From the NCBI RefSeq assembly GCF_002101735.1, contig NZ_LQPE01000050.1, positions 1 to 47,427 of the forward strand: 47,427 bases of DNA, in the 5' to 3' direction. The notes beneath the pieces are model-generated. The model was not told the origin of the DNA. It saw nothing but the letters and a program-made list of their open reading frames with translations, and searched no databases. This document shows, piece after piece, positions 24,124-33,524 of the stretch. The position numbers and the translations under genes were made by a program. Source of the DNA: Mycobacterium kyorinense. Its GTDB lineage: Bacteria > Actinomycetota > Actinomycetes > Mycobacteriales > Mycobacteriaceae. How positions within the stretch are numbered: position 1 is the stretch's first letter; each line of letters starts with the position of its first letter.

Positions 24124-24250
24124 TGATCAGAACTTGTGGATGAGCCTTGGTGAGGGGCGTGAAAGTGGGCGCACCTTCCCGAGGATGATCTGAAAGTCCA
24201 GTGGTTCTGATCAAGACCGGCGTTGGCGCGCTGGTCGGGAAGGTACGCCC
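24124..24250 (+). mobile_element. Left end of a truncated IS256-type element
   Basis: The element begins at 24124 with TGATCAGAAC (24124-24133), repeated inverted as GTTCTGATCA at 24204-24213. The transposase frame starts at 24251. The right end is missing: transposase sequence stops near 24973. Confidence 0.65.
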
Positions 24251-24973
24251 TTGCTCACCGTAGTTCACGATGCCGCGGAGGCCAACGACAAGGCGGCCGG
24301 TCATCGGTCGTTGCTCGATGAGATCGTCCGTGATGGTGCCCGGCAGATGCTGGCTGCGGCGCTGCGGGCCGAGGTGTCCGCGTATGTGGAGCAGTTCGCC
24401 GACCAGCTCGACGAGAATGGCCACCGGCTGGTGGTGTGCAACGGCTATCACCAGGCCCGCGAGGTGCTGACTGCGTCCGGCGCGGTGCAGGTGACCGCGC
24501 CGCGGGTCAATGACCGCCGTGTCGACCCCGATACCGGTGAGCGGCAGCGGTTTTCCTCGGCGATCCTGCCGGCGTGGGCACGCAAGTCCCCGCAGATGAG
24601 CGAGGTGTTGCCGTTGCTGTACCTGCATGGCCTGTCCAGCGGCGACTTCACCGCGGCCCTGGAGCAATTCCTCGGCTCCGGTGCCGGACTGTCGGCGTCG
24701 ACGATCACCCGCCTGACCGCGCAGTGGCAAGACGAGGCCGCCGCGTTCGGGCGCCGCGATCTCTCCGGCACCGACTACGTCTACCTGTGGGTGGACGGGA
24801 TCCACCTCAAGGTGCGTCTGGAGCAGACCAAGTTGTGCCTGCTGGTGATGATCGGCGTGCGTGCTGACGGCCGCAAGGAACTGGTCGCGCTCACCGACGG
24901 CTATCGGGAGTCCACCGAGTCGTGGGCCGACCTGCTGCGTGACTGTAAGCGGCGCGGGATGACCGCCCCGGTT
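24251..24973 (+). pseudogene. IS256/mutator-type transposase, 3'-truncated
   Basis: About 241 residues of an IS256-family transposase (usual length about 400). The N-terminal part (LLDEIVRDGARQMLAAALRAEV, then NGYHQAREVLTASGAVQVTAPRV) and the first catalytic Asp182 (YLWVDGIHLKVR) are present. The sequence stops after MTAPV, just before the second Asp, and the last Glu is also gone, so the enzyme cannot be active. The frame then runs without a stop into a fragment of another gene (24974-25201). Confidence 0.88.
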
Positions 24974-25201
24974 GGAATTCTGCTTGAAGTTGATAGCCGG
25001 CGGCGACTCAACTTGACCAAGCTCGGCCGCCACGACCGCTACACCGCTGTTGAGCATGAGGACGGCTCAATTACCTTGACCCCGGCAATCATTTTGAGCC
25101 CCGCAGAACTGCATTACCTCCACGATGGCGAGATCCAAGACGTAGTTGCTGAAGCCCAGCGGAATATCGGGAGTACTCGTCGGCGCGATCGGTCTCGGTG
25201 A
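24974..25201 (+). pseudogene. AbrB/MazE-like (antitoxin-type) gene fragment fused in frame to the transposase
   Basis: After the transposase breaks off, the frame continues as LEVDSRRRLNLTKLGRHDRY, then EHEDGSITLTPAIILSPAEL. This resembles SpoVT/AbrB-type small proteins in which a D-x-x-GR-L-x-L swapped-hairpin segment is followed by LTPA and a short helix. The base composition is less GC-rich than the transposase side. The start of the original gene is missing. No toxin gene is next to it. It may still be made as the tail of a fusion protein. Confidence 0.5.
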
Positions 25202-25235
25202 GGACGGCTCGGCCTGGAACCGCTCAGATTTGGCG

Positions 25236-25904
25236 TTGACCTTCGGTTTTGGGTTGGTTTGGCTGTGGCCGGGGTGGTGTGGGCCACGTTAGTTTTGACG
25301 GGTGAGTGTTGCCGAGTTCGTGGCTGGGGTGGATCGGCTGCTGACCCGTGCGCATGGCTTGTTTCCCGTTTCCGGGGGCAGCGGTGGTGGGGTGTTCGCT
25401 GCTGGGGGTGGTGAGGCTCCTTCGGTTCCGGATCCGCCTGCGGGTAGCGGGTTGAGCGGTGGGGCCGGGGCTGCCGGTGCGAGTTATGGCCAGGCGGCGG
25501 GCGCGGTCGACGGGGTTGACGTCGATACTGCTGGGGTGGCTGCTGCTGGTGGGGCGACGGCTGATGCGGGCCGGGCGGGGTCGGGGGCGATTCGGGATCA
25601 GGCGCGGGCGGTGGGCGCGGTGAGCGCGCCGTTGGGCAGCTCGGCGGCGGGGGCGCAGTTGGTGGTGGCGACGATGGATCAGCATTTGGAGGCGATGCAG
25701 CGTCAGCTTGATCAGACCACGGCGCAGAATCGGTTGTTGGCGTTGCGGTTACGGGAGTTGGCCGCCGCCTACCGTGTTGGCGGGGGTGGGGGTGGGTCGC
25801 CGTTGTCGGCGCTAAGCGGGTTGTCGATGCCTGGTCTTGGTGGTCTTGGCGGCGGCGGGGGTTTGTCGGGGTTGAGCGGTTTGGCCGGGCTACCAGCCTC
25901 ATTT
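25236..25904 (+). repeat. 669-bp direct repeat, copy A
   Basis: Nearly identical to 26441-27109 (offset 1205). It covers the promoter/leader region, the GTG start and the first 200 codons of a DUF4226 protein. Differences are a few bases in the leader and one silent C/T near the end. It ends abruptly at the codon after LPASF, where the two proteins diverge. Confidence 0.95.
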
Positions 25905-26444
25905 CTGGGCAATCACGCCAGATTGGCCGCAGCAACGACTTCGCAGTCGGGGTCACAACAGCAAGCGCTTGGCGCGGCCGGGATCGCCGCCGGCGCTATC
26001 CCGTTGTCGGAGGTTTCTTTTGAAGGTAAGGGTGTGTGGCCTGGGGGTCGCGGCGCGATTGAACACTATTTGGAAGAGTCGTTGGACCGGCTGGGTATCA
26101 CTGATCCGCGGGCCCGGGCGAATTGGATGGCGGGGATGCTGACGATCGCCGAGCACGAGTCGACCTGGCGTACCGACGCGATCAACCTGAAGGACAGCAA
26201 TGCCCACGGCCCCCACCAGGTCGACGGTGGTCCGCTTCACTCCACTCGCGGACCTTTCCAGGTTGAACCCGGCACATTCGCGAGTCATCACCAGCCGGGG
26301 ACTTCTAATCACGTGTGGGATCCGGTGGCCAGCGGATGCGCAGCAATCAATTACGTGATGTCGCGGTATGGTGTGGCTCGCGACGGGCACAATCTACGGG
26401 CACTGGTTGGGCAGGCCAATCCCGGCGTCCACCACGGCTATTGA
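25302..26444 (+). CDS. DUF4226 protein with lysozyme/transglycosylase-like C-terminal domain
   Basis: A 380-residue protein. Residues 1-201 are the DUF4226-type helical module plus Gly/Leu-rich linker, identical to those of the next gene. The C-terminal 160 residues look like a goose-type/SLT lytic transglycosylase: RANWMAGMLTIAEHESTW with a candidate catalytic Glu near 283, then GPFQVEPGTFASHH, then AINYVMSRYGV. Such enzymes cut the glycan strand of peptidoglycan. There is no Sec signal; export through the plasmid ESX system is inferred from the module and its position before eccB. M. tuberculosis has a comparable gene (Rv3896c) beside ESX-2. Confidence 0.78.
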   Translation: MSVAEFVAGVDRLLTRAHGLFPVSGGSGGGVFAAGGGEAPSVPDPPAGSGLSGGAGAAGASYGQAAGAVDGVDVDTAGVAAAGGATADAGRAGSGAIRDQARAVGAVSAPLGSSAAGAQLVVATMDQHLEAMQRQLDQTTAQNRLLALRLRELAAAYRVGGGGGGSPLSALSGLSMPGLGGLGGGGGLSGLSGLAGLPASFLGNHARLAAATTSQSGSQQQALGAAGIAAGAIPLSEVSFEGKGVWPGGRGAIEHYLEESLDRLGITDPRARANWMAGMLTIAEHESTWRTDAINLKDSNAHGPHQVDGGPLHSTRGPFQVEPGTFASHHQPGTSNHVWDPVASGCAAINYVMSRYGVARDGHNLRALVGQANPGVHHGY

Positions 26445-27109
26445 CCTTCGGTTTTGGTCGGGTTTGGCTGTGGCCGGGGTGGTGTGGGCCACGTTAGTTT
26501 TGACGGGTGAGTGTTGCCGAGTTCGTGGCTGGGGTGGATCGGCTGCTGACCCGTGCGCATGGCTTGTTTCCCGTTTCCGGGGGCAGCGGTGGTGGGGTGT
26601 TCGCTGCTGGGGGTGGTGAGGCTCCTTCGGTTCCGGATCCGCCTGCGGGTAGCGGGTTGAGCGGTGGGGCCGGGGCTGCCGGTGCGAGTTATGGCCAGGC
26701 GGCGGGCGCGGTCGACGGGGTTGACGTCGATACTGCTGGGGTGGCTGCTGCTGGTGGGGCGACGGCTGATGCGGGCCGGGCGGGGTCGGGGGCGATTCGG
26801 GATCAGGCGCGGGCGGTGGGCGCGGTGAGCGCGCCGTTGGGCAGCTCGGCGGCGGGGGCGCAGTTGGTGGTGGCGACGATGGATCAGCATTTGGAGGCGA
26901 TGCAGCGTCAGCTTGATCAGACCACGGCGCAGAATCGGTTGTTGGCGTTGCGGTTACGGGAGTTGGCCGCCGCCTACCGTGTTGGCGGGGGTGGGGGTGG
27001 GTCGCCGTTGTCGGCGCTAAGCGGGTTGTCGATGCCTGGTCTTGGTGGTCTTGGCGGCGGCGGGGGTTTGTCGGGGTTGAGTGGTTTGGCCGGGCTACCA
27101 GCCTCATTT
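26441..27109 (+). repeat. 669-bp direct repeat, copy B
   Basis: Partner of 25236-25904. It begins in the last codon and stop of the preceding gene and ends in the codon after LPASF. Recombination between the copies would delete one C-terminal domain and leave one intact gene. Confidence 0.95.
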
Positions 27110-27589
27110 GTTGGCGGCCGCGGCTTGGGCAGCGGCGCCGCCACAGCCGGCGTGGGTGGGGCGCAGGTCGGGGATGTTAGTGGGCGTGATTTGGGGCCGG
27201 AGGTGGGTTCGGAGAAGGGCCTGCAGCGGGACACGATTTTGGCGGCTCGGGCGGTGTCGGCGGCGTTTCCTGAAATCAGGGACATCGGGGGCGCTCGACC
27301 GGATTCGCTGCCGTGGCATCCGCAGGGGAAGGCGATTGATGTGATGATCCCTAATCCGACGTCTGCGCATGGTAAAGCGTTGGGGGATGCGATTTTACGG
27401 TTCGCGTTGCAGCACAGCCGCGAGTTCAGTTTGAATCACGTTATTTGGCAGCAGACGCTGTATAACCCGGATGGGTCGTCGTCACATATGGAGGACCGCG
27501 GCTCGCCGACGCAAAATCACATGGATCATGTTCATATCGCTACTAACGGCGGCGGATATCCCCGAGGCGGCGAGGTATACCGCCTGTGA
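26507..27589 (+). CDS. DUF4226 protein with D,D-carboxypeptidase/M15-like C-terminal domain
   Basis: A 360-residue protein with the same 200-residue N-terminal module as its neighbour. The C-terminal 150 residues read as a zinc peptidase of the LAS (M15-like) type: PWHPQGKAIDVMI near residue 270 supplies a His and an Asp, and NHMDHVHI near 338 supplies the other His residues. The residues between (DAILRFALQHSREFSLNHVIW) match mycobacterial proteins with this fold. Such enzymes cleave peptidoglycan stem peptides. It is the last gene before eccB (69-base gap), so it may be expressed with the ESX core. Confidence 0.78.
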   Translation: MSVAEFVAGVDRLLTRAHGLFPVSGGSGGGVFAAGGGEAPSVPDPPAGSGLSGGAGAAGASYGQAAGAVDGVDVDTAGVAAAGGATADAGRAGSGAIRDQARAVGAVSAPLGSSAAGAQLVVATMDQHLEAMQRQLDQTTAQNRLLALRLRELAAAYRVGGGGGGSPLSALSGLSMPGLGGLGGGGGLSGLSGLAGLPASFVGGRGLGSGAATAGVGGAQVGDVSGRDLGPEVGSEKGLQRDTILAARAVSAAFPEIRDIGGARPDSLPWHPQGKAIDVMIPNPTSAHGKALGDAILRFALQHSREFSLNHVIWQQTLYNPDGSSSHMEDRGSPTQNHMDHVHIATNGGGYPRGGEVYRL

Positions 27590-27658
27590 CCAGACGAACT
27601 GACCCGGCGCCGACCGCCGGCGGTGCGAACGAAGACGTCAAGAAGTGAAAGGCGCACG

Positions 27659-29191
27659 GTGGTAGACCAGGAAGATCAGGTGTCCGAGATACGGTCGCGT
27701 GGCCGCGGTCTGGGCCTGTCGACGCGGGTCCAGGTGTCGGGCCATATGTTCTTTGCCCGCCGGGCGGTGCTGGCGATGACGCGGCGGCGGGTTGGGATGC
27801 AAGCCGAGCCTGGTCGGCGCCAGTCGATGGCGTTGTTGGCGGGGGCCTCGATCACAGCGGTGTTGTGCCTGGGTGCGTTGTTTTGGTCGTTGGTGCGCCC
27901 GGCTGGTTCGGCGGGGGAAGCCAAGATCGTCTCGGACCAGGAGTCGGGCGCGTTGTATGTGCGGGTGGGGGAGCGGCTGTATCCGGCGTTGAATCTGGCC
28001 TCGGCGCGGCTGATTGTCGGGCAGGCGGCCAACCCGGTTCGGGTGCGGCGCAGCGAAATCGAGTCCCATCCCCGGGGGCCGCTGGTGGGTATCGCGGGGG
28101 CGCCGACAACGATGTCGCCGACGTCGCCGGGCCGCTCGTCGTGGTTGATCTGTGATGAGATCGCTAAGGCGTTCGGGATGGGGGCGCCTGAACCGGTGAC
28201 GGTCACGGTGATCGACGGCGAGCCTGAGATTGGGCCGCGCCGGCTGGTGCTGGGGCCGAATCAGGCGATGGTTCGCCGGTTTGGGGATCATGTGTGGCTG
28301 ATCCGCGATGGCCGCCGCTCGTTGATCAATCGGGGCGCGCGGGCGGTGTTGTTGGCGTTGGGGCTCGGCGATGACGCGGTGTTGGGGGCGCGTCCGATCA
28401 GCCGGGCGTTGCTGGATGCGATACCGGTGGGCCCGGAGCTGTCGGTTCCGGTGATTGCCGGGGCGGGGACGCCGGCGCGGTTTGTTGGTGCGCCGGGACC
28501 GATCGGCACGGTGGTGTCGACACCGCAGGTGGGCGGGCAGACCGCGTATTCGGTGGTGTTGGCCGACGGGGTGCAGCCGGTGTCGGCGGTGGCGGCTCAG
28601 GTGTTGGCGAATGCGGGCCCGGCGGGGGTGGGGATGCCGGTGGTGGCGGGCCCGGTGCTGGCCAAGCTGCCGGTGGCTGCGGGGCTGGATTTGTCGGCGT
28701 TTCCGGCTGTGCCGCCTGCGGTGGTTGACAGTGAGCAGAATGGGGCGGCGTGCTGGCATTGGGAGAAGGTGTCGGGTGAGTCGTTGGCGTCGACGTCGAT
28801 CATCACCGGGCCTTCTATTCCGGTCGCCGAATCGCAGGCGGCCAAGGTGGTGGAGTTGGTGAGCCATCCCGCCGATGCGCAGTTGCAGGCCGACCGGGTG
28901 TTTATGGGCCCGGGGTATGCGAATTATGTGGTGTCGACGGGTAACGCGCCGTCGTCGGCTACCGCGGAGGCGTTGTGGTGGATTTCGGAGTCCGGGGTGC
29001 GGTTCGGGGTTCCGAATGAGCAGGAGACCATCGATGCGCTGGGTTTGAAGTCTGCGAAACCGTCGCCGGGGCCGTGGCTGGCGCTTCGGCTGTTGGCGCC
29101 GGGGCCGGCGTTGTCGCGTGCTGATGCGCTGGTGCGCCACAATGCGCTTCCTGTTGATACCAACCCCGGCGCGTTGGAGGTACCGAAATAG
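27659..29191 (+). CDS. eccB: EccB, ESX core membrane protein/ATPase
   Basis: 510 residues from the GTG at 27659 (GAAAGG upstream); the frame extends to 27623. EccB forms part of the EccBCDE membrane complex, with one membrane helix and a large periplasmic domain that links the channel halves. Here the cytoplasmic start is STRVQVSGHMFFARRAVLAM, the helix is near residues 60-78 (ALLAGASITAVLCLGALFW), and the periplasmic repeats contain the Cys pair LICDEIAKAF and AACWHWEK. The gene order around it is that of ESX-2. Its stop overlaps the eccC start. Confidence 0.95.
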   Translation: MVDQEDQVSEIRSRGRGLGLSTRVQVSGHMFFARRAVLAMTRRRVGMQAEPGRRQSMALLAGASITAVLCLGALFWSLVRPAGSAGEAKIVSDQESGALYVRVGERLYPALNLASARLIVGQAANPVRVRRSEIESHPRGPLVGIAGAPTTMSPTSPGRSSWLICDEIAKAFGMGAPEPVTVTVIDGEPEIGPRRLVLGPNQAMVRRFGDHVWLIRDGRRSLINRGARAVLLALGLGDDAVLGARPISRALLDAIPVGPELSVPVIAGAGTPARFVGAPGPIGTVVSTPQVGGQTAYSVVLADGVQPVSAVAAQVLANAGPAGVGMPVVAGPVLAKLPVAAGLDLSAFPAVPPAVVDSEQNGAACWHWEKVSGESLASTSIITGPSIPVAESQAAKVVELVSHPADAQLQADRVFMGPGYANYVVSTGNAPSSATAEALWWISESGVRFGVPNEQETIDALGLKSAKPSPGPWLALRLLAPGPALSRADALVRHNALPVDTNPGALEVPK

Positions 29192-32100
29192 TGAAGGATG
29201 CGTTTGCGCGCAAGGAGATTGCGAAGGCGCCGGGGTTCAATCCGGAGACTATCGAGTTACCGACTCCGCTGAAAATCCCTCCACCACAGGGGAAGTCGCA
29301 GTGGATGGTGGTGTTGGTCATTTTGTTGATCGGGTTGTTCGGCGCGATGATGGTGGTGTCGTTTGCCAGCGGTGCGCGCTCGTTCACCGGCGGCGGTTCG
29401 CTGTTTCCGATCCTGATGATGGGTGGGTTGGTGGCGATGCTGTTCGGCGGCCGCGGCGGCTCGCAGGAAATGTCGCGGACCAAACTCGATGCTGCCCGGG
29501 CTCAGTTCTGTCTGGTGATGGACGAATTGCGGGAAACCGCTTCGGATTTGGCCGACAAGGTTGATCGTAACTACCGCTGGTATCACCCGCCGCCGGCGAC
29601 GCTGGAGGCTGCGGTGGGCAGTGTGCGGATGTGGGAACGCAAACCTAACGGCTCTGACACGTGGTTTGGGGTCGCTCGCGTGGGTGTGGGGATGACCGAT
29701 CTGGTGGAGTCGAATGCAGCGATGTTCGCCGAGCCGCAGAACGCCCCGACCGATATTGAGTTGGAACCGGTGACCGGTAAGGTGCTGGCCGATTTCATGC
29801 GCGCTCAGACGGTGTCGTATGGGACACCTGCGTTGGTGTCGATGCTGGTGGAACCTGGTTATGAGTTGCGCGGCCCGCGTGAGCAGGTGTTGGCGTTGGT
29901 GCGGGCGATGATTTGCCAGCTGGTGTTTTTTCATGGCCCGGATCATGTGCGTCTGATTGTGGTCAGTTCTGATGTGGCCGAATGGGATTGGGTGAAGTGG
30001 CTGCCGCACGCGGGAGATCTGCAGCATACAGATGGTGCGGGCCCGCTGCGGATGGTGTACCGCTCGGTCGACGATTTCTTGGCCGCCCAGGCTGACGCGT
30101 TGGGGCTGCTCACGCGCGGCGATTTCCGCACCCGGATCGGGGCGGCCAAAGATCCGATAAGCCCGTTGCCGCACACCGTGGTGGTGTGCGACACCTCGGG
30201 CGGCTGGGATGGGTTTGAGGCGGCCGGAATCAACGGGTTGACGTTTATCGACGTGCGCGGGGCCGGTGAGGTGCCGGCGTGCGGGGCGCCGCGGCGGGTG
30301 CTGCATGTGGATGAGAGTTTGGTTGTGTCGGCGGTGCCGCGTAACCCGGTGACGCGGGAGGCGTATTCGGCGGGTCCGGAGTTTTTCGCCTTCGCCGATC
30401 AGATGAGCCGCGACGATGCGGAATCGTTTGCTGAGCGGATGGCGCGGTGGCGGCTGGCCGAGGCCTATGAGGCGATCGGGGTGGGTGAAGCGCCGAAGGT
30501 GATGGCGCGAGACATCTTGGCGTACTACGGGATTGCCGATGCAGCCCACATTGATTTCGAGCAGCTGTGGTCCAGCCGTGGCGACATTAATTCCCCGCAG
30601 ATGCTGCGGGTGCCGTTGGGGAACCGCAGCGACAACAACGAGCTGTTTTTTGTTGATCTCAAGGCAGAGGACCGCGGCGGCGACGGGCCGCACGGGGTGA
30701 TGTCGGGCACGACCGGCTCGGGTAAGACGATGATGTTGCGGGCGTTGATCGAATCGCTGATGTTGGGTCATCCGCCGCAGAATTTGCAGTTCATGTTGGC
30801 CGACCTTAAAGGCGGGTCGGGTGTGCGCCCGTTTGCGGGGGTTCCGCATGTGTCGCAGATCATCACTGACCTCGAAGAGGATCAAACTTTGTTGAGCCGC
30901 TTCATCGATGCTTTGCAAGGCGAGTTGGCGCGACGCAAAGCGGTCTGCGATCGTGCCGGTGCTGATGATGCGACTGAATACAACAAGATTCGCGCCGATC
31001 AGATCAGCTCCGGTGCCCGCGAGGTGTTGCCGCCACTGCCGGTGTTGGTGGTCGTCGTTGATGAGTTCGCCGAGCTGTATAAGTTGATGGGCAACGAGAT
31101 CCACGAGGTGCTGTCCGGGATCTGCCGGCAGGGGCGCGCGTATTGGGTGCATCTGCTCATGGCCAGCCAGGAGATCGGCAACCGCGCCGAAAAGTTGCTG
31201 GAAAACATGGCGTATCGGGTGGCGTTGCAGGCCAGGACTGCGTCGGCGGCCTCGCTGGCCGGGGTGCCGAATGCGGTGCATCTCAAGGGTTCCGGGCAGG
31301 GTTATTTCCTGCAAGGCAGCCCTGGGGTGGGAACGTTGACGAAGTTTCAGGGCGAATTTTTGTGGCGGGAGTACCGCAAGCCGGGGGTCGATTATTTGGA
31401 GACGAGCCCTGCGGCCGAGAGCAAGACGGTCAGCTACTTTCCCCCGCAGCTGTTCGGAACCGATTTCGTACCACTGCCGGCCGCTGACGAGGACGAATCC
31501 GGGTCGCCGGGCGGCGACGGTGTGCTCAGCGATCCCCGCGACAACGGCCAGGGCCGCGACAACGGTTCGCGCCGCGACACCGCCGACGACGACGAACGGG
31601 AGGACACTGCGTCGGCGCTGATGCGGCCTCGAGTGGGCCGCATGATCATCGAGCAGCTGCGGCGTATCGACTTCGAACCTTATCGGTTGTGGAAACCGCC
31701 GCTGGATGTGCCGTGGACCATCGAAAGGCTGGTCAACACGCATTTGGGGCGGCGGTGGGACGCCGACTACGCCGCCAGTCCCGATTTGCGGGTGCCGGTC
31801 GGGCTGGTCGACCGCCCGTTCAAACATGATCAGCATCCGCTGATCGTGGATGTCTCGGGTGCGGGGGCCAACGTGATCGTCGTGGGCGGGCCAGGGTCGG
31901 GCAAGACCACGGTCTTACAGAGCCTGATCTGCGCGGCGGCGATGACACACACTTCCGAGCAGGTGCAGTTCTACTGCCTGGCGTTCTCCTCGGCAGCGCT
32001 AAAGACCGTTGAGGGGTTGGCGCATGTCAGCGGGGTTGTTCAAGCGTTAGACGGTGACGGTGTTCGCCGCACGGTCAGTGAGATGACCGAGCTGCTGGTA

Positions 32101-33432
32101 TCACGCAAACGCAGTTTCGAGCAGGCGGGCGTGATGTCGATGGAGGTGTTTCGCCGCCGCAAAGCCGGCCACGACAGCGGGCGGCTGCCCGATGACAAAC
32201 ACGGCGACGTCTTCGTGGTGATCGACAACTACGCCGCGATGCTGGCCCAGTACCCGGCTTTGGTGGAGGAGCAGGTCAACCGGCTGATCAAGGAGGGGCC
32301 GACTTTCGGCATCCACACCGTGGTCGCGGTGAACAAGACGACTGACCTTCAGGTGACGGTGCGCACGGATTTCGGGTCTCGGGTGGAGCTGCGCCTAGCC
32401 GACAGCAACGACGCGCAGGAACCGCTGAAACCGCGGATGGTGGCCGCGGTGCCGCACGGCCGGCCCGGGCGGGGCATGATCCCGCAGAATTATGAGCGGG
32501 TCGGTTCCGAGCCCGTCGGGTTGCACACCCTGATGGCCCGGCCTGCGCTGGACTCCGATGAGCCGGGTGTGTTCGACTCGCGCAGTGTCGTGGCCGCGGT
32601 CAACACGCTGAATCGAGGATTCGCGCCGGCGCCGAAGGTGCGCCGCCTGCCCACACAGGTGAGCGTCGAGGCGGTGCGCGAGCTGGCGGGCGCCGATCCG
32701 CGGCTGGCCACCATGCTGGTGTGGGCACAAGACGAAGCCGAGCGGCCGGTGTTGTTCGACGGCCAGCATTTGGTGATCACTGGGCAACCCAAGTGCGGGC
32801 GCACCACGGCGTGTGCCACCATCATGCGCGAAGTGGCCCGCGTGTACGTGCCTGGCGGGGACAAAGCCCCGCCGGCTGAGGCGGGCCGGCGCAGCGCCCA
32901 AGTGTGGCTGATCGATCCGCGCCGGCAGTTGACCCGTGTGCTGGCCCCGGACTATGTGCATCGGTTCGCCTCGACACCGGAGGCCATCGGTCAACGGATG
33001 CACGAGCTGGGCGAGGTGCTGCGTCCCCGGATGCCGCGCGACACGTTGTCGATCAGCGACGTGGATCGCCGCGACTGGGAAGGCCCGGAGATCTATGTGA
33101 TCGTTGACGACTCCGAACGGCTGCCCGGCGGCTATGACTCTCCGCTGAGCGCGTTGGCGCCGTGGGTGCAATCCGGCGCCGACGTCGGGTTGCACATCAT
33201 CTACAGCCGCCAGTTCGGGGCGTTCATGGGCGGCATGGGCGATCCGGTCATCAAACCTCTGCGCGATAGCGCCGCACCGGTTTTGGTGATGGACTCCGAC
33301 CCCGACCAAGGTTTCGTCAAGGGCCGCTGGAAGGGTCATTCCATGCCTGCGGGGCGCGGATTCTTGATGAATAGCGCCATATCCGGAGAATCCGGAATAT
33401 ACGTGCAAGTCGCCGACTGCGCGCTGGGTTAA
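29191..33432 (+). CDS. eccC: EccC, ESX FtsK/SpoIIIE-type motor ATPase (single chain)
   Basis: A 1413-residue unsplit EccC. Two membrane helices lie at about 35-55 and 65-85, followed by a DUF domain and three FtsK/SpoIIIE ATPase modules. Walker A motifs are GTTGSGKT (near 506), GGPGSGKT (near 898) and GQPKCGRT (near 1197); the third has Arg instead of Lys. Walker B regions are VVVVDEFAEL, VFVVIDNYAAM and IYVIVDDSERL, so only the first has the full Asp-Glu pair. EccC recognises Esx substrates through the last module and powers export. The GTG start overlaps the eccB stop by one base. Confidence 0.97.
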   Translation: MKDAFARKEIAKAPGFNPETIELPTPLKIPPPQGKSQWMVVLVILLIGLFGAMMVVSFASGARSFTGGGSLFPILMMGGLVAMLFGGRGGSQEMSRTKLDAARAQFCLVMDELRETASDLADKVDRNYRWYHPPPATLEAAVGSVRMWERKPNGSDTWFGVARVGVGMTDLVESNAAMFAEPQNAPTDIELEPVTGKVLADFMRAQTVSYGTPALVSMLVEPGYELRGPREQVLALVRAMICQLVFFHGPDHVRLIVVSSDVAEWDWVKWLPHAGDLQHTDGAGPLRMVYRSVDDFLAAQADALGLLTRGDFRTRIGAAKDPISPLPHTVVVCDTSGGWDGFEAAGINGLTFIDVRGAGEVPACGAPRRVLHVDESLVVSAVPRNPVTREAYSAGPEFFAFADQMSRDDAESFAERMARWRLAEAYEAIGVGEAPKVMARDILAYYGIADAAHIDFEQLWSSRGDINSPQMLRVPLGNRSDNNELFFVDLKAEDRGGDGPHGVMSGTTGSGKTMMLRALIESLMLGHPPQNLQFMLADLKGGSGVRPFAGVPHVSQIITDLEEDQTLLSRFIDALQGELARRKAVCDRAGADDATEYNKIRADQISSGAREVLPPLPVLVVVVDEFAELYKLMGNEIHEVLSGICRQGRAYWVHLLMASQEIGNRAEKLLENMAYRVALQARTASAASLAGVPNAVHLKGSGQGYFLQGSPGVGTLTKFQGEFLWREYRKPGVDYLETSPAAESKTVSYFPPQLFGTDFVPLPAADEDESGSPGGDGVLSDPRDNGQGRDNGSRRDTADDDEREDTASALMRPRVGRMIIEQLRRIDFEPYRLWKPPLDVPWTIERLVNTHLGRRWDADYAASPDLRVPVGLVDRPFKHDQHPLIVDVSGAGANVIVVGGPGSGKTTVLQSLICAAAMTHTSEQVQFYCLAFSSAALKTVEGLAHVSGVVQALDGDGVRRTVSEMTELLVSRKRSFEQAGVMSMEVFRRRKAGHDSGRLPDDKHGDVFVVIDNYAAMLAQYPALVEEQVNRLIKEGPTFGIHTVVAVNKTTDLQVTVRTDFGSRVELRLADSNDAQEPLKPRMVAAVPHGRPGRGMIPQNYERVGSEPVGLHTLMARPALDSDEPGVFDSRSVVAAVNTLNRGFAPAPKVRRLPTQVSVEAVRELAGADPRLATMLVWAQDEAERPVLFDGQHLVITGQPKCGRTTACATIMREVARVYVPGGDKAPPAEAGRRSAQVWLIDPRRQLTRVLAPDYVHRFASTPEAIGQRMHELGEVLRPRMPRDTLSISDVDRRDWEGPEIYVIVDDSERLPGGYDSPLSALAPWVQSGADVGLHIIYSRQFGAFMGGMGDPVIKPLRDSAAPVLVMDSDPDQGFVKGRWKGHSMPAGRGFLMNSAISGESGIYVQVADCALG

Positions 33433-33483
33433 TTTCGTATTGGGACGCGGCATAAGCGCCGCGGCGCCGATACACTCATCGTG

Positions 33484-33505
33484 CGAGCAGTTGACGGTCT
33501 GCTCG
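33484..33505. promoter_or_regulatory. Inverted repeat between eccC and PE
   Basis: CGAGCAG-ttgacggt-CTGCTCG is a perfect 7-bp inverted repeat in the 92-base gap between eccC and the PE gene, about 20 bases ahead of the PE start. It could be an operator or a weak attenuator that sets the PE-PPE-esx expression level. The PE ribosome binding site GGGAGG (33515-33520) follows it. Confidence 0.45.
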
Positions 33506-33524
33506 ACACACTTCGGGAGGTTCG

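Noticed and set aside
27638..29140. Long minus-strand frames opposite eccB and other ESX genes
   Set aside because: These are His/Arg/Pro-rich shadows of high-GC coding sequence; the plus-strand products are clear ESX proteins.
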